A stretch of DNA of 64,000 bases from Sipunculus nudus (lineage: Eukaryota > Annelida > Sipuncula > Golfingiida > Sipunculidae), in the NCBI GenBank assembly GCA_026874595.1, contig CM049322.1, positions 7,861,900 through 7,925,899 on the forward strand, read 5' to 3'. This document shows, piece after piece, positions 36,461-48,444 of this stretch; the first letter of the stretch is position 1; each line of letters begins with the position of its first letter. The translations under genes were made by a program, and so were the position numbers. Under the pieces are notes generated by a model, which was given only the letters and a program-made list of their open reading frames with translations, was not told the DNA's origin and made no database searches.

Positions 36461-37365
36461 TACAGCTCACGACATAACCTCCGGCGTGGGGCCACTATCA
36501 CAGAACATTTGTAAACTAGAATATGGGCACTAGAATATGAGAGACCGCATATCTACGCCAAGGCAGCTCATTACACCCATATAGCATTGCCAGAAATGCA
36601 GCATTTTTCCTTCAAAAGATTCCTTGACCCAGATGTTGACCTGGATCACCACCAATGTTTAATCAATAGTTTTTCAAAATGTTCTTAACCGATTTTGACA
36701 TAATTTTCATGATAGCTCGGCAATGATAAAAGGGACAATTGAGAATATTATTTTGAGGGATAGGCCTAAAGAATTTTTCTCTTTAAATCTACAATGATTT
36801 AGTGACGCCTGCAAATGAGTATCACAGAATATAAATTGATGTCTCGTGATATTGCCAATATCATACCTTAGCGTTTTGTTCATAAACATAAATATCAATT
36901 ATTCGGGTGAAAAATAAATAACTGTACAGGCAATTCAGGTTAGTAGAGAAAAATGTACAATGGTCAATGATAATTTTGTAATGAAATATGAACTAATATA
37001 TATACACCAATTCAAGGATTGATATTTCTAGGGAAGCAGGCAAAATTCAAATTCTAACCATGTCTCAACCGATAAAGCAAACAAATCTGCCAATCTCACC
37101 ATATGCTGTGTTCCCAGAGTCCGTAGAGGAAAAATGTATGTAAGTGGCCTGAAGGTCTGTTCATCTGTCTGGATGGAGCGCTTGGTTAATGAAGCTTTTA
37201 TTTTCGAGAAGTTATAATTTCCCGAAAAACACGAACTTGAAAACATCGCGAATATGAAGCCGAGTGGTGTTCTGGTAGGTAACGTATTTAATTCCTCTCG
37301 TTCAATGAAAAAAATACAAGATTTACGATATCCAATGAATAAAATAAATCACTGTTTTATACTCC

Positions 37366-37870
37366 CGTCTTGGAGGGGACGTATTATGTTACACCATCCG
37401 TCAGTCAGTATCGCCTTCCCTCCGTCAGTTGACTTTTAGTAATATCTTACAAGGCCTGTGATGGAGTTTCTGAAATTCACTATAATTACTTACCAAAAGA
37501 TTATTTCGAAGAATTTTGATTCTAGCCCCAATCATCGCATACTAAATGAGATCAGAGGTCACCAGACATGGGTGGCGAAATGACGATTCACCAAAACTCA
37601 TTATGAATATTTACCAATAGAATTCCTCTCCTGTTTTATACTCTTTGCATAATACACACATATTGAATGAAGTCAAAGGTCACAAGACATGCAAGGGGCG
37701 GTTTTTACACTCATACATTTTCCATGAATATTAGTTTTAAAAATTTGAAACGCATGATGGGAACTACCGCTCCCACATCCCCTCCGCTGATGCACATCCC
37801 GGACAGTAAAAAAAAACAGGTCACAAGACATACGAAGGGGGTTTTTTATACTCTTGCGGCTCTCTTGTCT
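37366..37870 (+). repeat. GGTCACAAGACAT-type tandem repeat
   Basis: Three or four units of about 130-160 bp with TACCAAAAGATTA or TACCAATAGAAT, AAATGA(G/A)(A/G)TCA(G/A)AGGTCAC and ACTCATTATGAATAT. Same family as 59519-60170. 36470-37360 before it shows nothing recognised. Confidence 0.65.
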
Positions 37871-38179
37871 AACTTCTTATCGTCCAGGTTATTGGCTTCA
37901 GTATTTTGCCTGATCAACAGCATATACAATGTAGGTATATTTATGTATCTATGTGTGTATCCATGTACGAGTGTTATAAATGTATGTATGTATAGGCGTA
38001 AATCAGGCATGTGTATATGTGTTTAAGTGTCTATGCGTCTTTGTAAGTTAGGGTGTATGTACGAATGTGTGTGTGTGTCTGCACATGTTTGTGTGTATTT
38101 ATTTATTTATTTATCTATATATTTCGAAAGAGGTTTTAAACATTTCCAATATAAAGAAATGATTTACAATATGTTCCTG

Positions 38180-38240
38180 ACCTACCCCCCCCCCCCCCCA
38201 CACACACACAAACACACACACACACCACCACCACCAGGGA
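38180..38240 (+). repeat. C run and (CA)n tract
   Basis: A C homopolymer of 12 or so followed by CACACAAACACAC and CCACCACCACC. Confidence 0.9.
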
Positions 38241-38469
38241 TTGGCAAGCACTACCAGCAGTGAGGAAACGTTCGACTGGATCATCCCAGATAGACGCTGC
38301 TCAGATGGACGCTATTGTATCAGTTGGAGGCCGTTCAGTTGGAAATTATAAAAACAGACGCTGCTGAGATAAACACCTTCAAAAGAGGGATCAACCCTGT
38401 ACCAAGTAGTACTTGTGATAAAAAAAATAAATCGGCTGCGGCTATCAATTAAAATTTACTACTACACTA

Positions 38470-38471
38470 AA

Positions 38472-38556
<85 letters not shown>
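38470..38556 (+). repeat. (CA)n(TA)n microsatellite
   Basis: CA run into a long pure TA run. Confidence 0.95.
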
Positions 38557-38558
<2 letters not shown>

Positions 38559-38799
38559 GTAATTAACCAAACAGACGAAAGCCTATTTTTAAACATTCAA
38601 GCCTGGCACAGTATTTCGAAATACCTTTTTATTTGTTATTAAAACATGGTTATGTCAGTTTATTATCGTGTCCAATTTCAACAATTAATATTCTACTAAA
38701 ATGCTACCTGGTCTTGTTTTATTTTATACCAGTTTTTATACCAATCGAAATAAACATATCCAGCGATGATAGATTTTTTCATCTATATCATAATTGCTG

Positions 38800-38990
38800 A
38801 TGGTCGCAGTGGGTTTTGTCAGGGAATTCCTTGTGGTCACGCCTCGGTGTGTCAGGCAATTCTTTGTGGTCATGCCTCGGTATTTCAGTGAATTCCTTGT
38901 GGTCACGCCACGGTTTGTCAGGGAATTCCTTATGGTAACGCCTCTTTTTGTCAAGGAATTGCTTGTGGTCACGCCTCGGATATGCAGGTT
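38800..38990 (+). repeat. 33-bp minisatellite
   Basis: Five units with exact 33-bp spacing of TTGTGGT (38831, 38864, 38897, 38930, 38963), each with GGAATTCCTTGTGGTCACGC. Frames over it on both strands are artefacts of 33 being divisible by three. Confidence 0.9.
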
Positions 38991-39280
38991 TTTGTTTTTT
39001 AGCTGTAGGGATAAGCAAAGTGTGTCACAAGGGGGTCACTTTCCTTATTTTCTCATCAATTCAGAAATATGTCAAATTCTTTTGAAGGGCCATCCCAGCG
39101 CCATCTTTCGGCATCTATGTTGTTTATCAAATCAGAAAGCAATTTGTTACTCTAAATCAAGGCGTAATATATTGCCTTAAATATTGCTTATTCATTCACA
39201 AATTATCGTAAGATAAGTTATTTCTTAGCCCTGTGAATCATTTTTATCTGTCAAGGATATCTTATTGTAAAAATATCAAT

Positions 39281-39567
39281 ATTAAAATAGTTTAGCCAGC
39301 TTTCATTTTATTGTATTATCTATTAATATTTAATAATTTAGCGAGCCTTCATTTTATTGTATTATCTATTAATATTAAAATAATTTAGCCAACCTTCATA
39401 TAATTGTGTTATCTATTAATATTGAAATAGTTTAACCAGCCTTCATGTTATTGTATTGTCTATTAATATTAAAATAATTTAGCCAACCTTCATATTATTG
39501 TGTCATTAATTAATACTAAAATAGTTCAGCCAGCCTTCCTTGTAATGTATTATCTATTAATATTAAT
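39281..39567 (+). repeat. 47-bp minisatellite
   Basis: About six AT-rich units with TCTATTAATATTAAAATA and AGCCAGCCTTCAT; TCTATT recurs at 39319, 39365, 39412 and 39459. Confidence 0.9.
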
Positions 39568-39831
39568 TTTTTTGCAAGCCTCCATTGTTTGAAGCGCAAT
39601 CTGTCATATTTGGGATAAAATAAACCGATGTTTAGTTACAAAATAATGGACGGGTAAGATAAGCTAGAAATGCTATGGCAGCATGACAATATTGTCAATC
39701 TTTCCTTCAAATGATTAAAGTAAAATTATACTTTTTTCTGTATAGGCCTAGTTCCTTTCTGGGTCTCTGTTTTTTTTTTATCTAATTTCACTTCACGAAA
39801 TCGGTGTTAACTCGAACACAACAGTTGATTA

Positions 39832-39880
39832 TTACGCGCAGTGCGCATGTTCGTGGAAATAGTGGGAGGGGATAAAACGC
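39832..39880 (+). promoter_or_regulatory. Candidate promoter with NRF-1-like site
   Basis: GCGCAGTGCGCATG resembles an NRF-1 site, and GATAAAAC 25-30 bases downstream is a weak TATA-like element. They lie just upstream of the putative exon with a GTAAGA donor at 40028. Inference from motifs only. Confidence 0.2.
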
Positions 39881-39944
39881 TATTATTTTCTTTGTCAAAT
39901 CTGACAGACCCCCGGTTCTCCGAGAGTTTGGTAGTTTTTCTCAG

Positions 39945-40027
39945 TTCCGTATTTAACATACAACGCAAACGCAAGCATTCAGACATTAGAAGATTCTTCC
40001 TTCAAAGGCAGTAACGGCCTTTTGTGG
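39945..40027 (+). CDS. Possible penultimate exon of the unknown gene
   Basis: The acceptor-like TAGTTTTTCTCAG ends at 39944 and GTAAGA follows at 40028. It holds 27 open codons after two bases, leaving in phase 0 as required by exon 40625-40822. Alternatively the same stretch is the 3' part of a non-coding first exon starting near 39900. There is no homology support. Confidence 0.3.
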
Positions 40028-40094
40028 GTAAGACCTTTACCTAAGGCTCTAGTGCAGAGGATTGTTCAAACAAAATATGAGCCAAAGCACTATA

Positions 40095-40322
40095 ACTCAA
40101 AATAACCCATGGACACACTCAAATAAACCCATGGACACACTCAAATAAACCCATGTACACTCAAATAAACCCATGGACACACTCAAATAAACACATGGAC
40201 ACACTCAAACCAACCCATGGACACACACAAATAAACCCATGGACACACTCAAATAAACTTATGGACTCACTCAAACCAACCAATGGACACACTCAAATAA
40301 ACCCATGGACACACTCAAATTA
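40095..40322 (+). repeat. 22-bp minisatellite
   Basis: About ten units of ACCCATGGACACACTCAAAT plus AA, in the putative intron before exon 40625. Confidence 0.95.
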
Positions 40323-40624
40323 AGTAAGAGTGACTTTAACGCCAACTATATGTGTGTTTTATTTCTATGTGAATAGAACTTTTGAATCATATTCATGTTT
40401 GTTATTTATTTTTCTTTATATATTAAATCTTAAATTAAACAGGGACAACCACTTAACATTTACTTAAAATACCCATATTATCGCCTGCGTTAATCTTGGC
40501 AGACTTTTGTACAAGTATCCCGCTAACACGACCACCCCGCTAACACGACGATTTATATATATATATACCTTTACAAATAATTATAGATAAAGAGATACAT
40601 TGATATATTATATATACATTGCAG

Positions 40625-40822
40625 GTGTTTTATATAAAAGGTGAAGATGACGCTGATGCTGACTTTCTGGCCGTTTTCGGCTGCTCGTCAGCTTTAACTT
40701 TGGCGTGTGTTTGTGAGAACGGGTGGGCGCGTCTTAACGCGAGGAATCAAACTGGGATCATGAGAGGCGTCCTCCAGTCAATGACCGGGCGACCAATCGG
40801 GAAGATCATCTACACGTTCTAG
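40625..40822 (+). CDS. Terminal coding exon of an unknown gene
   Basis: An acceptor ending ACATTGCAG precedes it. A 66-codon frame including TAG at 40820-40822 is followed within four bases by AATAAA (40826-40831). The codons are much more GC-rich than the surroundings, like the NLR exons. Peptide pieces include GEDDADADFLAVFGC, LTLACVCENGWARLNA and RPIGKIIYTF. I do not recognise the family. There is no ATG near its start, so it must be spliced to upstream exons; the best candidate is 39945-40027. A (CT)n tract follows the signal. Confidence 0.6.
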   Translation: MFYIKGEDDADADFLAVFGCSSALTLACVCENGWARLNARNQTGIMRGVLQSMTGRPIGKIIYTF

Positions 40823-40846
40823 ACTAATAAAGCTATGTCAGTTCTC

Positions 40847-40848
<2 letters not shown>

Positions 40849-40885
<37 letters not shown>
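40849..40885 (+). repeat. (CT)n microsatellite
   Basis: Pure CT run just after the unknown gene's poly(A) signal. Confidence 0.95.
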
Positions 40886-40890
<5 letters not shown>

Positions 40891-41222
40891 TCGTACTGAA
40901 CTAGATTTTACTCATCTTATCTGACTGTGTGAGACCATAACCTTTGTCGTTGATAATTATACTATTATAATATTACTACTACTACTACTGTAACTACTAC
41001 TTTTACTGCTACTATCATTATTATAACTTCTACTACTATTTACTTCTACCATTTTATTTATATAGAAATATTCAAACACATTGCAATTGAACACACTGTC
41101 AATTCCTTTACGCGGAAAAGCCGGTTTAATGTGAGGTTGGTTTTAAGATATTTACATAAAAATGTTTGAGTGAAATCATGATTTGTCATTTTAGTATAAA
41201 AAAGTTTTATCAGGAATTAAAT

Positions 41223-41300
41223 CAGGCGGGTCTCTGTATCTGTTCCGCATCGTCTTGATCTCGTGGTTTAACTGCAAGTTGCAAAACAAATCAGACCCGC
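41223..41300. repeat. Short inverted repeat
   Basis: AGGCGGGTCT at 41223 and its exact reverse complement AGACCCGCCT near 41291, with a loop of about 58 bases that does not itself pair well. Confidence 0.5.
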
Positions 41301-41451
41301 CTAAAGCGGAAATTTAATCTAAGCTCTTTGATTTTATTTTTTTTTTTTTTACATTTAGAATTCTTGGAAGTTTTTACAAGTGACACTTGTCTCATAATTA
41401 TAATATGACGTTTAGTTATAAGCTGAGAGTTGACATCGTTACACGGTTATA

Positions 41452-42583
41452 TACACTCTGAGAAAAACGGGTTCCAACTAGAACCCAAAAGGGTTCTTCA
41501 GAGTGGACTGAGTGGGCAACCTTAAAAGGTTCTTAGTGGAAGCCCATGTGTAGGGTTCTTTATAGTAACTTCAAAGCAGTTTTATTTAAGAAAACAGTCA
41601 AGGCTGTCCTATTAAACGTCTATGATAAATTAATTACGTCATATGTCCATGCATATTTGATAGAGTGTTGATAGATATGCAAAAAAATATAAAATCATGT
41701 CTCAAAGAAGGTGGGTAACTGCAAGGATCATAGCTGAATTCATATATATATATATATATACTTTTATCCTTTAAATGTGATAAACCTTGGAGGCGAAATA
41801 AAAATACCTTTTAAGAAAACACATTTCTATTTAGATGTAAAGATCAGTCTGTGAAAAAAGAGCAATTACAAAAAGCATTAGCTAATATATGCACGTAAAT
41901 GATGTAAATGACATTGCTATATAAAGTTCACGAACACCTCACACAGTTCCGAGTCGTTATCTTACACTTAAATAAATTCCCTTGTTATCGTTCAGCGTAG
42001 AGCTTTCATACTTCATGCAAATGTTGTGTTTTACCTGCAAGAATTTCAGTTTTCGTGGTATAAACCAACAATGAAATTGAATATTTCGCTCTGTCTCTCT
42101 CATCTGCACACATCAAATAAGAATCTAACATCCACGATGCGCAGACTGTTCTGTTTTTTTGTGGGTTTGATATCCAGTGAACGTCAAGAATATATTTTCG
42201 ATGAATTATTTGTGTGTATCTGTTTATCTCTCGTGAGTCCAGGTCTTCTTGTGTAGTAATTCTGTAGAAATAATACTTGTCTGCATTACAAAATAAATTA
42301 TATGAAATCGCAGCAACATATAATCGATACACAACAGATGATGAAACAAGTCTTGTACGATGTTTGTATGGGGATTACAGCTGATACGCCTTGGTGAGCG
42401 ATTCAAACGTATTCCAACCCATAGGCAAATAGTCCAAACACTGCGATGGTCGATGGTCGAACTCATCTCTGATTCCGTGTCAATATATCCCTTAATTACG
42501 TGATGCATACTAGGTTAGGAAAGGTATACGGAGAATCGATCTGTAAAATAAGAGGTGTGATTACCTTTTTTTCTTAGAGTGTA
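41452..42583. mobile_element. Possible 1.1-kb inverted-repeat element
   Basis: Left end TACACTCTGAGAAAAACGGG; right end, reverse-complemented, TACACTCTAAGAAAAAAAGG. GGTTC/GAACC motifs repeat just inside the left end (GGGTTCCAACTAGAACCC, AGGGTTCT). No transposase frame; ORFs inside are short. Only about 16 terminal bases match, so this is moderate support. Confidence 0.4.
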
Positions 42584-42673
42584 CGTACATTAACACGGTT
42601 TTCTTATCATTTGTATTTAAAATTAAAATTGACGGGGATCAGTGAAAACAAAACTACATAGAAACTTTTCCAC

Positions 42674-42682
42674 ATATATATT

Positions 42683-42770
<88 letters not shown>
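42674..42770 (+). repeat. (TA)n(GA)n microsatellite
   Basis: A short TA run followed by about 75 bases of GA repeat. 42770-43250 holds nothing recognised. Confidence 0.95.
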
Positions 42771-42773
<3 letters not shown>

Positions 42774-43257
42774 TCTTTTCCCCCTTTGTCATCGTACATT
42801 TAATTTTGCATGCATGTTAACCGAGCTGTATACAACATTTAAAAATATCGTACATAGACCTCAATAACTTTAGGTTACCATGAATGCCTGACTGGACTTG
42901 GGAATAATCTGGATACTGCACATTTTTTCCTTTGGTCTGAGCAACCGTGGGAGAGAAACGCCCTTGAGCGTTGGAGGGAACCTTGCTATAACTGTCAAAA
43001 CAAAGACTTACAACTTCCAAAAAAATTAAATTGATTATGTATTGTAACAATTGTTAAGGAATAAAAGTAGGTGTCATAGTGGGTACTTGCATTTATTAAG
43101 TAATATCTCATTAGTATTAAACATAATAAAAAATGAAATCAAATATTTGAAACTAAAATAACCTGACCTATCTACCAATGCTGCTTCGAGATCAAGTGTG
43201 GAAGCGAGTGTTCTTTTATCATTGGCTCATCAGTATTCCGCCTGAGGCTAAGCCGGT

Positions 43258-44235
43258 TTGTAAAAATCGGCGGCTAGCGGCTTAAGAAATTAATCGGCGG
43301 CGGCTTGCTCATAAAATAAACGGCAGTGGCAGGCTGATAAAATAAACGGCGGCGGCTTGCTGATAAAATAAACGGGGGCGCTTGCTGATATAAGATAAAC
43401 TGCGACGGCTTGCTGATAAAATAAACGGCGGTGGCTAGCTGATAAAATTAACGGGGGCGGCTTGCTGATAAAATAAACGGCGCCGGCTTACTGATAAAAT
43501 AAACGGCGGCGGCCTGCTGATAAAATACACGGCGGCTGCTTGCTGATAAAATAAACGGCTAGGGCTGGCTGATAAAATACACAGCGGCGGCTTGTTGATA
43601 AAATAAACGACGGCGGCATGCTGATAAAATTAACGGGGGCGGCTTGCTGATAAGATAAACGGCGACGGCTTGCTGATAAAATAAACGGCAGCGGCTTGCT
43701 GATAAAATACACGGCGGCGGCTTGCTGATAAAATAAACGGCGCCGGCTTACTGATAAAATAAACGGCGGCGGCCTGCTGATAAAATACACGGCGGCTGCT
43801 TGCTGATAAAATAAACGGCTAGGGCTGGCTGATAAAATACACGGCGGCGGCTTGTTGATAAAATAAACGACGGCGGCATGCTGATAAAATAAACGGGGAT
43901 GGCTTGCTGATATGAAAACTTCGACGGCTTACTGATAAAATAAATGGCGCCGGCTTACTGATAAAATAAACGGCGCCGGCTAGCTGATAAAATACACGGC
44001 GGCTGCTTGCTGATGAAATAAACGGCTCGGGCTGGCTGAAAATATACACGGCGACGGCTTGTTGATAAAATAAACGGCGGCGGCTTGCTGTTAAAATTAA
44101 CGGGGGCGGCTTGCTGATATGATAAACGGCGACGGCTTGATGATAAAATAAACGGGGACGGCTTGCTGATATGATATACGGCGACAGCTTGCTGATAAAA
44201 TAAATGGCGCTGGCTTCCTTATAAAATAGTTGACA
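43258..44235 (+). repeat. 26-bp minisatellite with higher-order repeat
   Basis: About 37 units of CTGATAAAATAAACGGCGGC plus GGCTTG (25-28 bp). The block from 43466 to about 43629 recurs 260 bp later with one visible mismatch. Minus-strand open frames across it are repeat translation, not genes. Confidence 0.95.
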
Positions 44236-44869
44236 GCGCCTCCATGGCGCAATTCAGTGGCGGCTTCCAGGTCTGTATATCATCCTATAGCACAATTGTC
44301 TATGCAAGAAAAATATTGATATATTTTACATAAACTGAATACTATTCCTTGAAGAAAAACAATTTTTTCTGTTATTTTTTTTTCACAAAAAAACATGAGG
44401 TTGTGTGATTTGTTAAAAAAAATGGCACTGTCCATTAGCACTATCAACACGGCAGTGACGTCACACACTGTGAAAACCCCTTTGGCTGAAAATTCTAGAT
44501 ATCATCAAAAGATAAGTATTTTTGCCTCTGTCAGCCTGAAATTTTCAGGAAAGAATAAAAACAACAAGCATTGCTAGATTTAAGTAATTTCTAAATTTTG
44601 CCTATGACGTCACACTTTGCCCCAGTCTCTCTTCTTGATGCAAGACACCATGCACATTACATCACCACGTGCTAATAAGTTTGCCTAACCTTCCTTCTGC
44701 TATCACCTTCAGTTATATTTATAAATTTGATAAGGTGAAGGTCAGCCAAGCTGACATGGAGACCTGCCGGAGGCTTAGGATTCTTGAAGCGAATTGTCCC
44801 AGTGGCATGGCCTATTTCTGCTGGCTGGAGGTCCCAAACAAACAAACAAACAAACACGACAGATTTTGT

Positions 44870-44871
<2 letters not shown>

Positions 44872-44934
<63 letters not shown>

Positions 44935-44935
44935 G
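44872..44935 (+). repeat. (TA)n microsatellite
   Basis: Long TA run. 44240-44870 and 44940-45780 hold no supported gene. Confidence 0.95.
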
Positions 44936-45789
44936 GTCATCTTTAGTTTATGTGTGTTTTACTGAGATGTAGGGATATTTTTGGTATATCTGTGTGTATG
45001 GGTTTGCGTGTATGTGTGTAAATGTATGTGAATATTTAGTTTATTCTCGAAACATACAAACATTGCTTACAATCATATATTTCAGTTACATAAAACCAAA
45101 AAGGCCGGCACTGGCAATGAGTAAGATCACGCTCCGGTCGGGTTGTCCTTTCCACAGTTGTGTTATTTCTCAGGATGAACGCATGGGGGCACTCCAGTAT
45201 CGGGCACAAGACCCCATGTTGTACATTTATTATTTATATATTATGTCCGGGTCAGGGGAATGTTATTCTCTATAGATAAATAAAATGAATATAAAAAGTG
45301 CAAGGTGTAATTTATGAGTTTATATACCCGATCATGTCGGCATCAGTCTACTTTGCCGTGTTATTTTTTATTCTTCCAAGCCAATTCGTTCCCTCCGCTA
45401 GGAGATACGTCCGCCCCGTTCATTCGTGTGTTTGTTTGCTTTTTCACATATTAATCACGCCATCATGGACGGAATTTCCTGAAAGTTTAAGGTCATTCCT
45501 GGAATGGGCAAAGGGAGAATCGATAAGATTGTGGACCTGGCACATGACCAGGATTCAGGAACTTCATTAAGGAATATTCACAAATGTAGAGTCAATTATG
45601 AGCAAATGATCCTGAGAATACGGGCTGACTCAGTGAATGCAAACACATGGCTGAGGATTGCTTTCCGTAAACGATCTCTAGTTTCGTGTACTTTTATTCT
45701 ATGTCCTTGACGTAGCATACAATCAACATATCTCCGGCGGATGTTATACAAGTACATTTCTGGTGTCCAATGATAGTAAACATATAGTC

Positions 45790-45900
45790 CTGCAGGTGAA
45801 GTCCTTGTGGTTAGTACCTTGACCGGGGTATCAGAGAGTGGTTTGTATGGGACGCAAACCATTACCGTTGGATACTAGTTCAAATCTCTCGCATTACACC
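45790..45900 (+). repeat. Possible tRNA-derived SINE fragment
   Basis: GTGGTTAGTACCTTGACC resembles an RNA polymerase III A box, and GATACTAGTTCAAATCTC resembles a B box about 70 bases later. The spacing is loose, so this is tentative. Confidence 0.3.
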
Positions 45901-46004
45901 ACCAAGGTCTGACTGTGAGCTTTCAACCTTTTTGTTCTTTATTAGGAAGCTTTTATGGTTTTTGTTTTCTTTTTCACATCTGAGCACGGGGTTGCGTGTT
46001 TATA

Positions 46005-46160
46005 GTAAAACTCAGTGATGCAGTCAAGTCCTCACCACCCTGGTCCGAGTTCAGGCCATTCGAGTCTAATTCAGAGTCCTTGAGGTTCGAGTCCAAGTTC
46101 ACCTTCTTTGAGCCCGAGTCATTTGGAACCTGGGCCAAAGTCCGAGTCCGAGCCAAATAC
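46005..46160 (-). repeat. GAGTCC-rich degenerate repeat
   Basis: GAGTCC and GAGTTC recur many times with irregular spacing. 46160-47330 shows only a small palindrome TTTGCTCACAATGGTGAGCA at about 46260. Confidence 0.5.
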
Positions 46161-47373
46161 AAACATCCTTGAAATCCAATATAAGTAGAAATATCAGATC
46201 ATCATGAACATTTCAAAGTTAGTTCACACATACTTGTTCGATAATGGTTGATTTCATTTTTTGCTCACAATGGTGAGCAAATTTTGTATATAAAGTGCTG
46301 TTATTTTGTAATATTTTGTTACTAGTTCTCACATGATAAACAAGATAAACATTTTAGAGAAACATTAATGTAACTAAAACATGAACTGAAATCATAAATA
46401 GTGTGTGCTTCAACAAATTAAATTGTCACCATATATTATTCACTAGTATGTAGAAACCCTCGGTTTGATAAAAAGTCGGGATAACATGAAGGCATATTTC
46501 TCTTTGTACGACTAACCATATCTTCCCAATAACTTCATAATGTTTATTTTTAGTCCTCCTTTACGTCATTTACTTTACATTCTTTATGCAATCTACATTA
46601 ATATTTTTATGTCATAGGATCTTCCACGGACACTTTATCCACGTACCACCTTTCTTTTTTCCTATCACATATCTAAAACAGTAGAAAAATTGCCGCAATC
46701 GGTAAATAAACGGATCTCCTATGCAAATACTGGCTACACGATTATCATAGTGTAAAATTCGCAATGTGAAGAACTAGTTTAAGAAATAGACAAATTCGTC
46801 GACACTGATAACTGTTTCTTCATGTGATATCCATAGTTTAGTTTCTGATATGTATATATAGGGAGAAAGGGATGGGGAGTGAGCGGGAGATTAAGAAACC
46901 CTTTAAGAAGTAATGGTAGGAAAATAAACAAGAGAGAGAGAGATCAAAAGTAAATGTTCGACAGCTCGAAAAATCTTAATTATTTCGGTATGTGATAATA
47001 TCTTTAATTAATATTGAGCGTTTACAGTGTTTGGATAATGTAGAACAGGCAAAAGTAGCAGGAGGAAAATGCAGTGTAATAAATTAAATAATGCAAATAT
47101 GCGAGTCTCGTTTCCTAAAAGATAAAAATATAGAAAATAAATACAAATAGTATAATATAATTAAAATCAAGGAACATGTTAAGGACATAACTGTTAGTTA
47201 TTTTTATCTAATACTTAAAATACGAGCTTCTGTTCAAGTAGATTCACATGAGAGTAAATATAAGCGAAAATTCACAGCCGCAACAAACCCACGTTGTATG
47301 TGCAGACACTCCCATCCAGACCAAGCCAATCTGCACCACGCCCATGTACCCTAAGCTTGCTCATTAGGACTGT

Positions 47374-47437
47374 AATCAATATAAATGCCTGTGTTCCCGG
47401 CTACCCCTATGCAAGTATGGACGTCGGTAGCCAGACG
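47374..47437 (+). promoter_or_regulatory. Candidate TATA promoter and short first exon
   Basis: AATCAAT followed by TATAAAT (47380-47386) lies about 30 bases before a plausible transcription start. ATGGACGTCGGTAGCCAGACG is cut by a GTAAGT donor at 47438 (seven codons, phase 0). Another small ATG frame beginning MTNITLLYDD follows near 47493, and an AATAAA occurs near 47816. No downstream exon is recognised, so the gene remains hypothetical. Confidence 0.25.
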
Positions 47438-48444
47438 GTAAGTCAGTAGCCGTCTGTAATAGCTAAAAGTTAAGATAAAAGTTCGTCAAGAACATGACCA
47501 ACATCACGCTTCTGTATGACGACATGGGAATTCCAGTTTCCCAATAATTTTGATAGCTGGCCTTCCGGCATACTTCACACGGCAGTCAAAGAACGCTAGG
47601 CCATGTAACATAAAAGTAAAGTTTATAAAATTTGGAGATTAATAGTATTATTTTTCTATTTACTTTTCTAGTCCGAGGTCTAGTAGGTCTAACAAATACT
47701 TGGTTATTCCAAGGTATTATACGGTATAAAGTTGTTACTGTACATCTGTAGTGACATATGGTACAAACCTTTTACTGTACGTCTTTTCTGGAAGGAAATA
47801 TATGATCAAAGATACAATAAACGATATGTAATTTGTTGCAAGTTATAAACCAATATATATTGAGAGTTTGACATGTCTACCGTATGCTGTTTGGTTTTCC
47901 ATAATATCTCTTTATTATTTGATGTCCACCGTATATTGACCATTTATATTATACAATACCTCTTTAATTCCTTAAGGGACACAACACGTCATTTAATGTT
48001 TTCCTTAAATCAACCCAGTATTGAATATACGTTCAGAGAAATTATATACAGTGTATGTTTGTTGGTGGCTACCAGGAATGGATTTTTACTTAGCCTGGCC
48101 TTACGCAAACGAACGCGCTCCAAGTAAGCGAGCTAGTTCCCGGCGTGTGAAACCCCTTGTGTAAACGTATCAATAGGCAAGTTGAAAGCTCGTAAAGCCC
48201 GAAAGCTGACGTGGCGCTTACAGCAGGTCGCTTAGTTGGTTGCAGGCTGAGAGACGACTGAGATTAAGAAAAATCTTGGAAGAAACGTGAGTTTCAATTA
48301 ATACTGTTTGGTTATGTGTAAATTTGCATCAATGTTTATGAACGTTTGTGGCCATTCCAAGTACCATACGTTTTCTGCCTGGTTGGAACCCAACTTTGTC
48401 AGGTAATCGATTAGCGTGGCCATGCCGAGCCACGGGTTTCCCTG

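Noticed and set aside
43488-44049. Long minus-strand frames rich in FILSxSRRR/YFISKP repeats
   Set aside because: They are the translation of the 26-bp array; the repeat changes frame between units and there is no promoter, splice or domain evidence.
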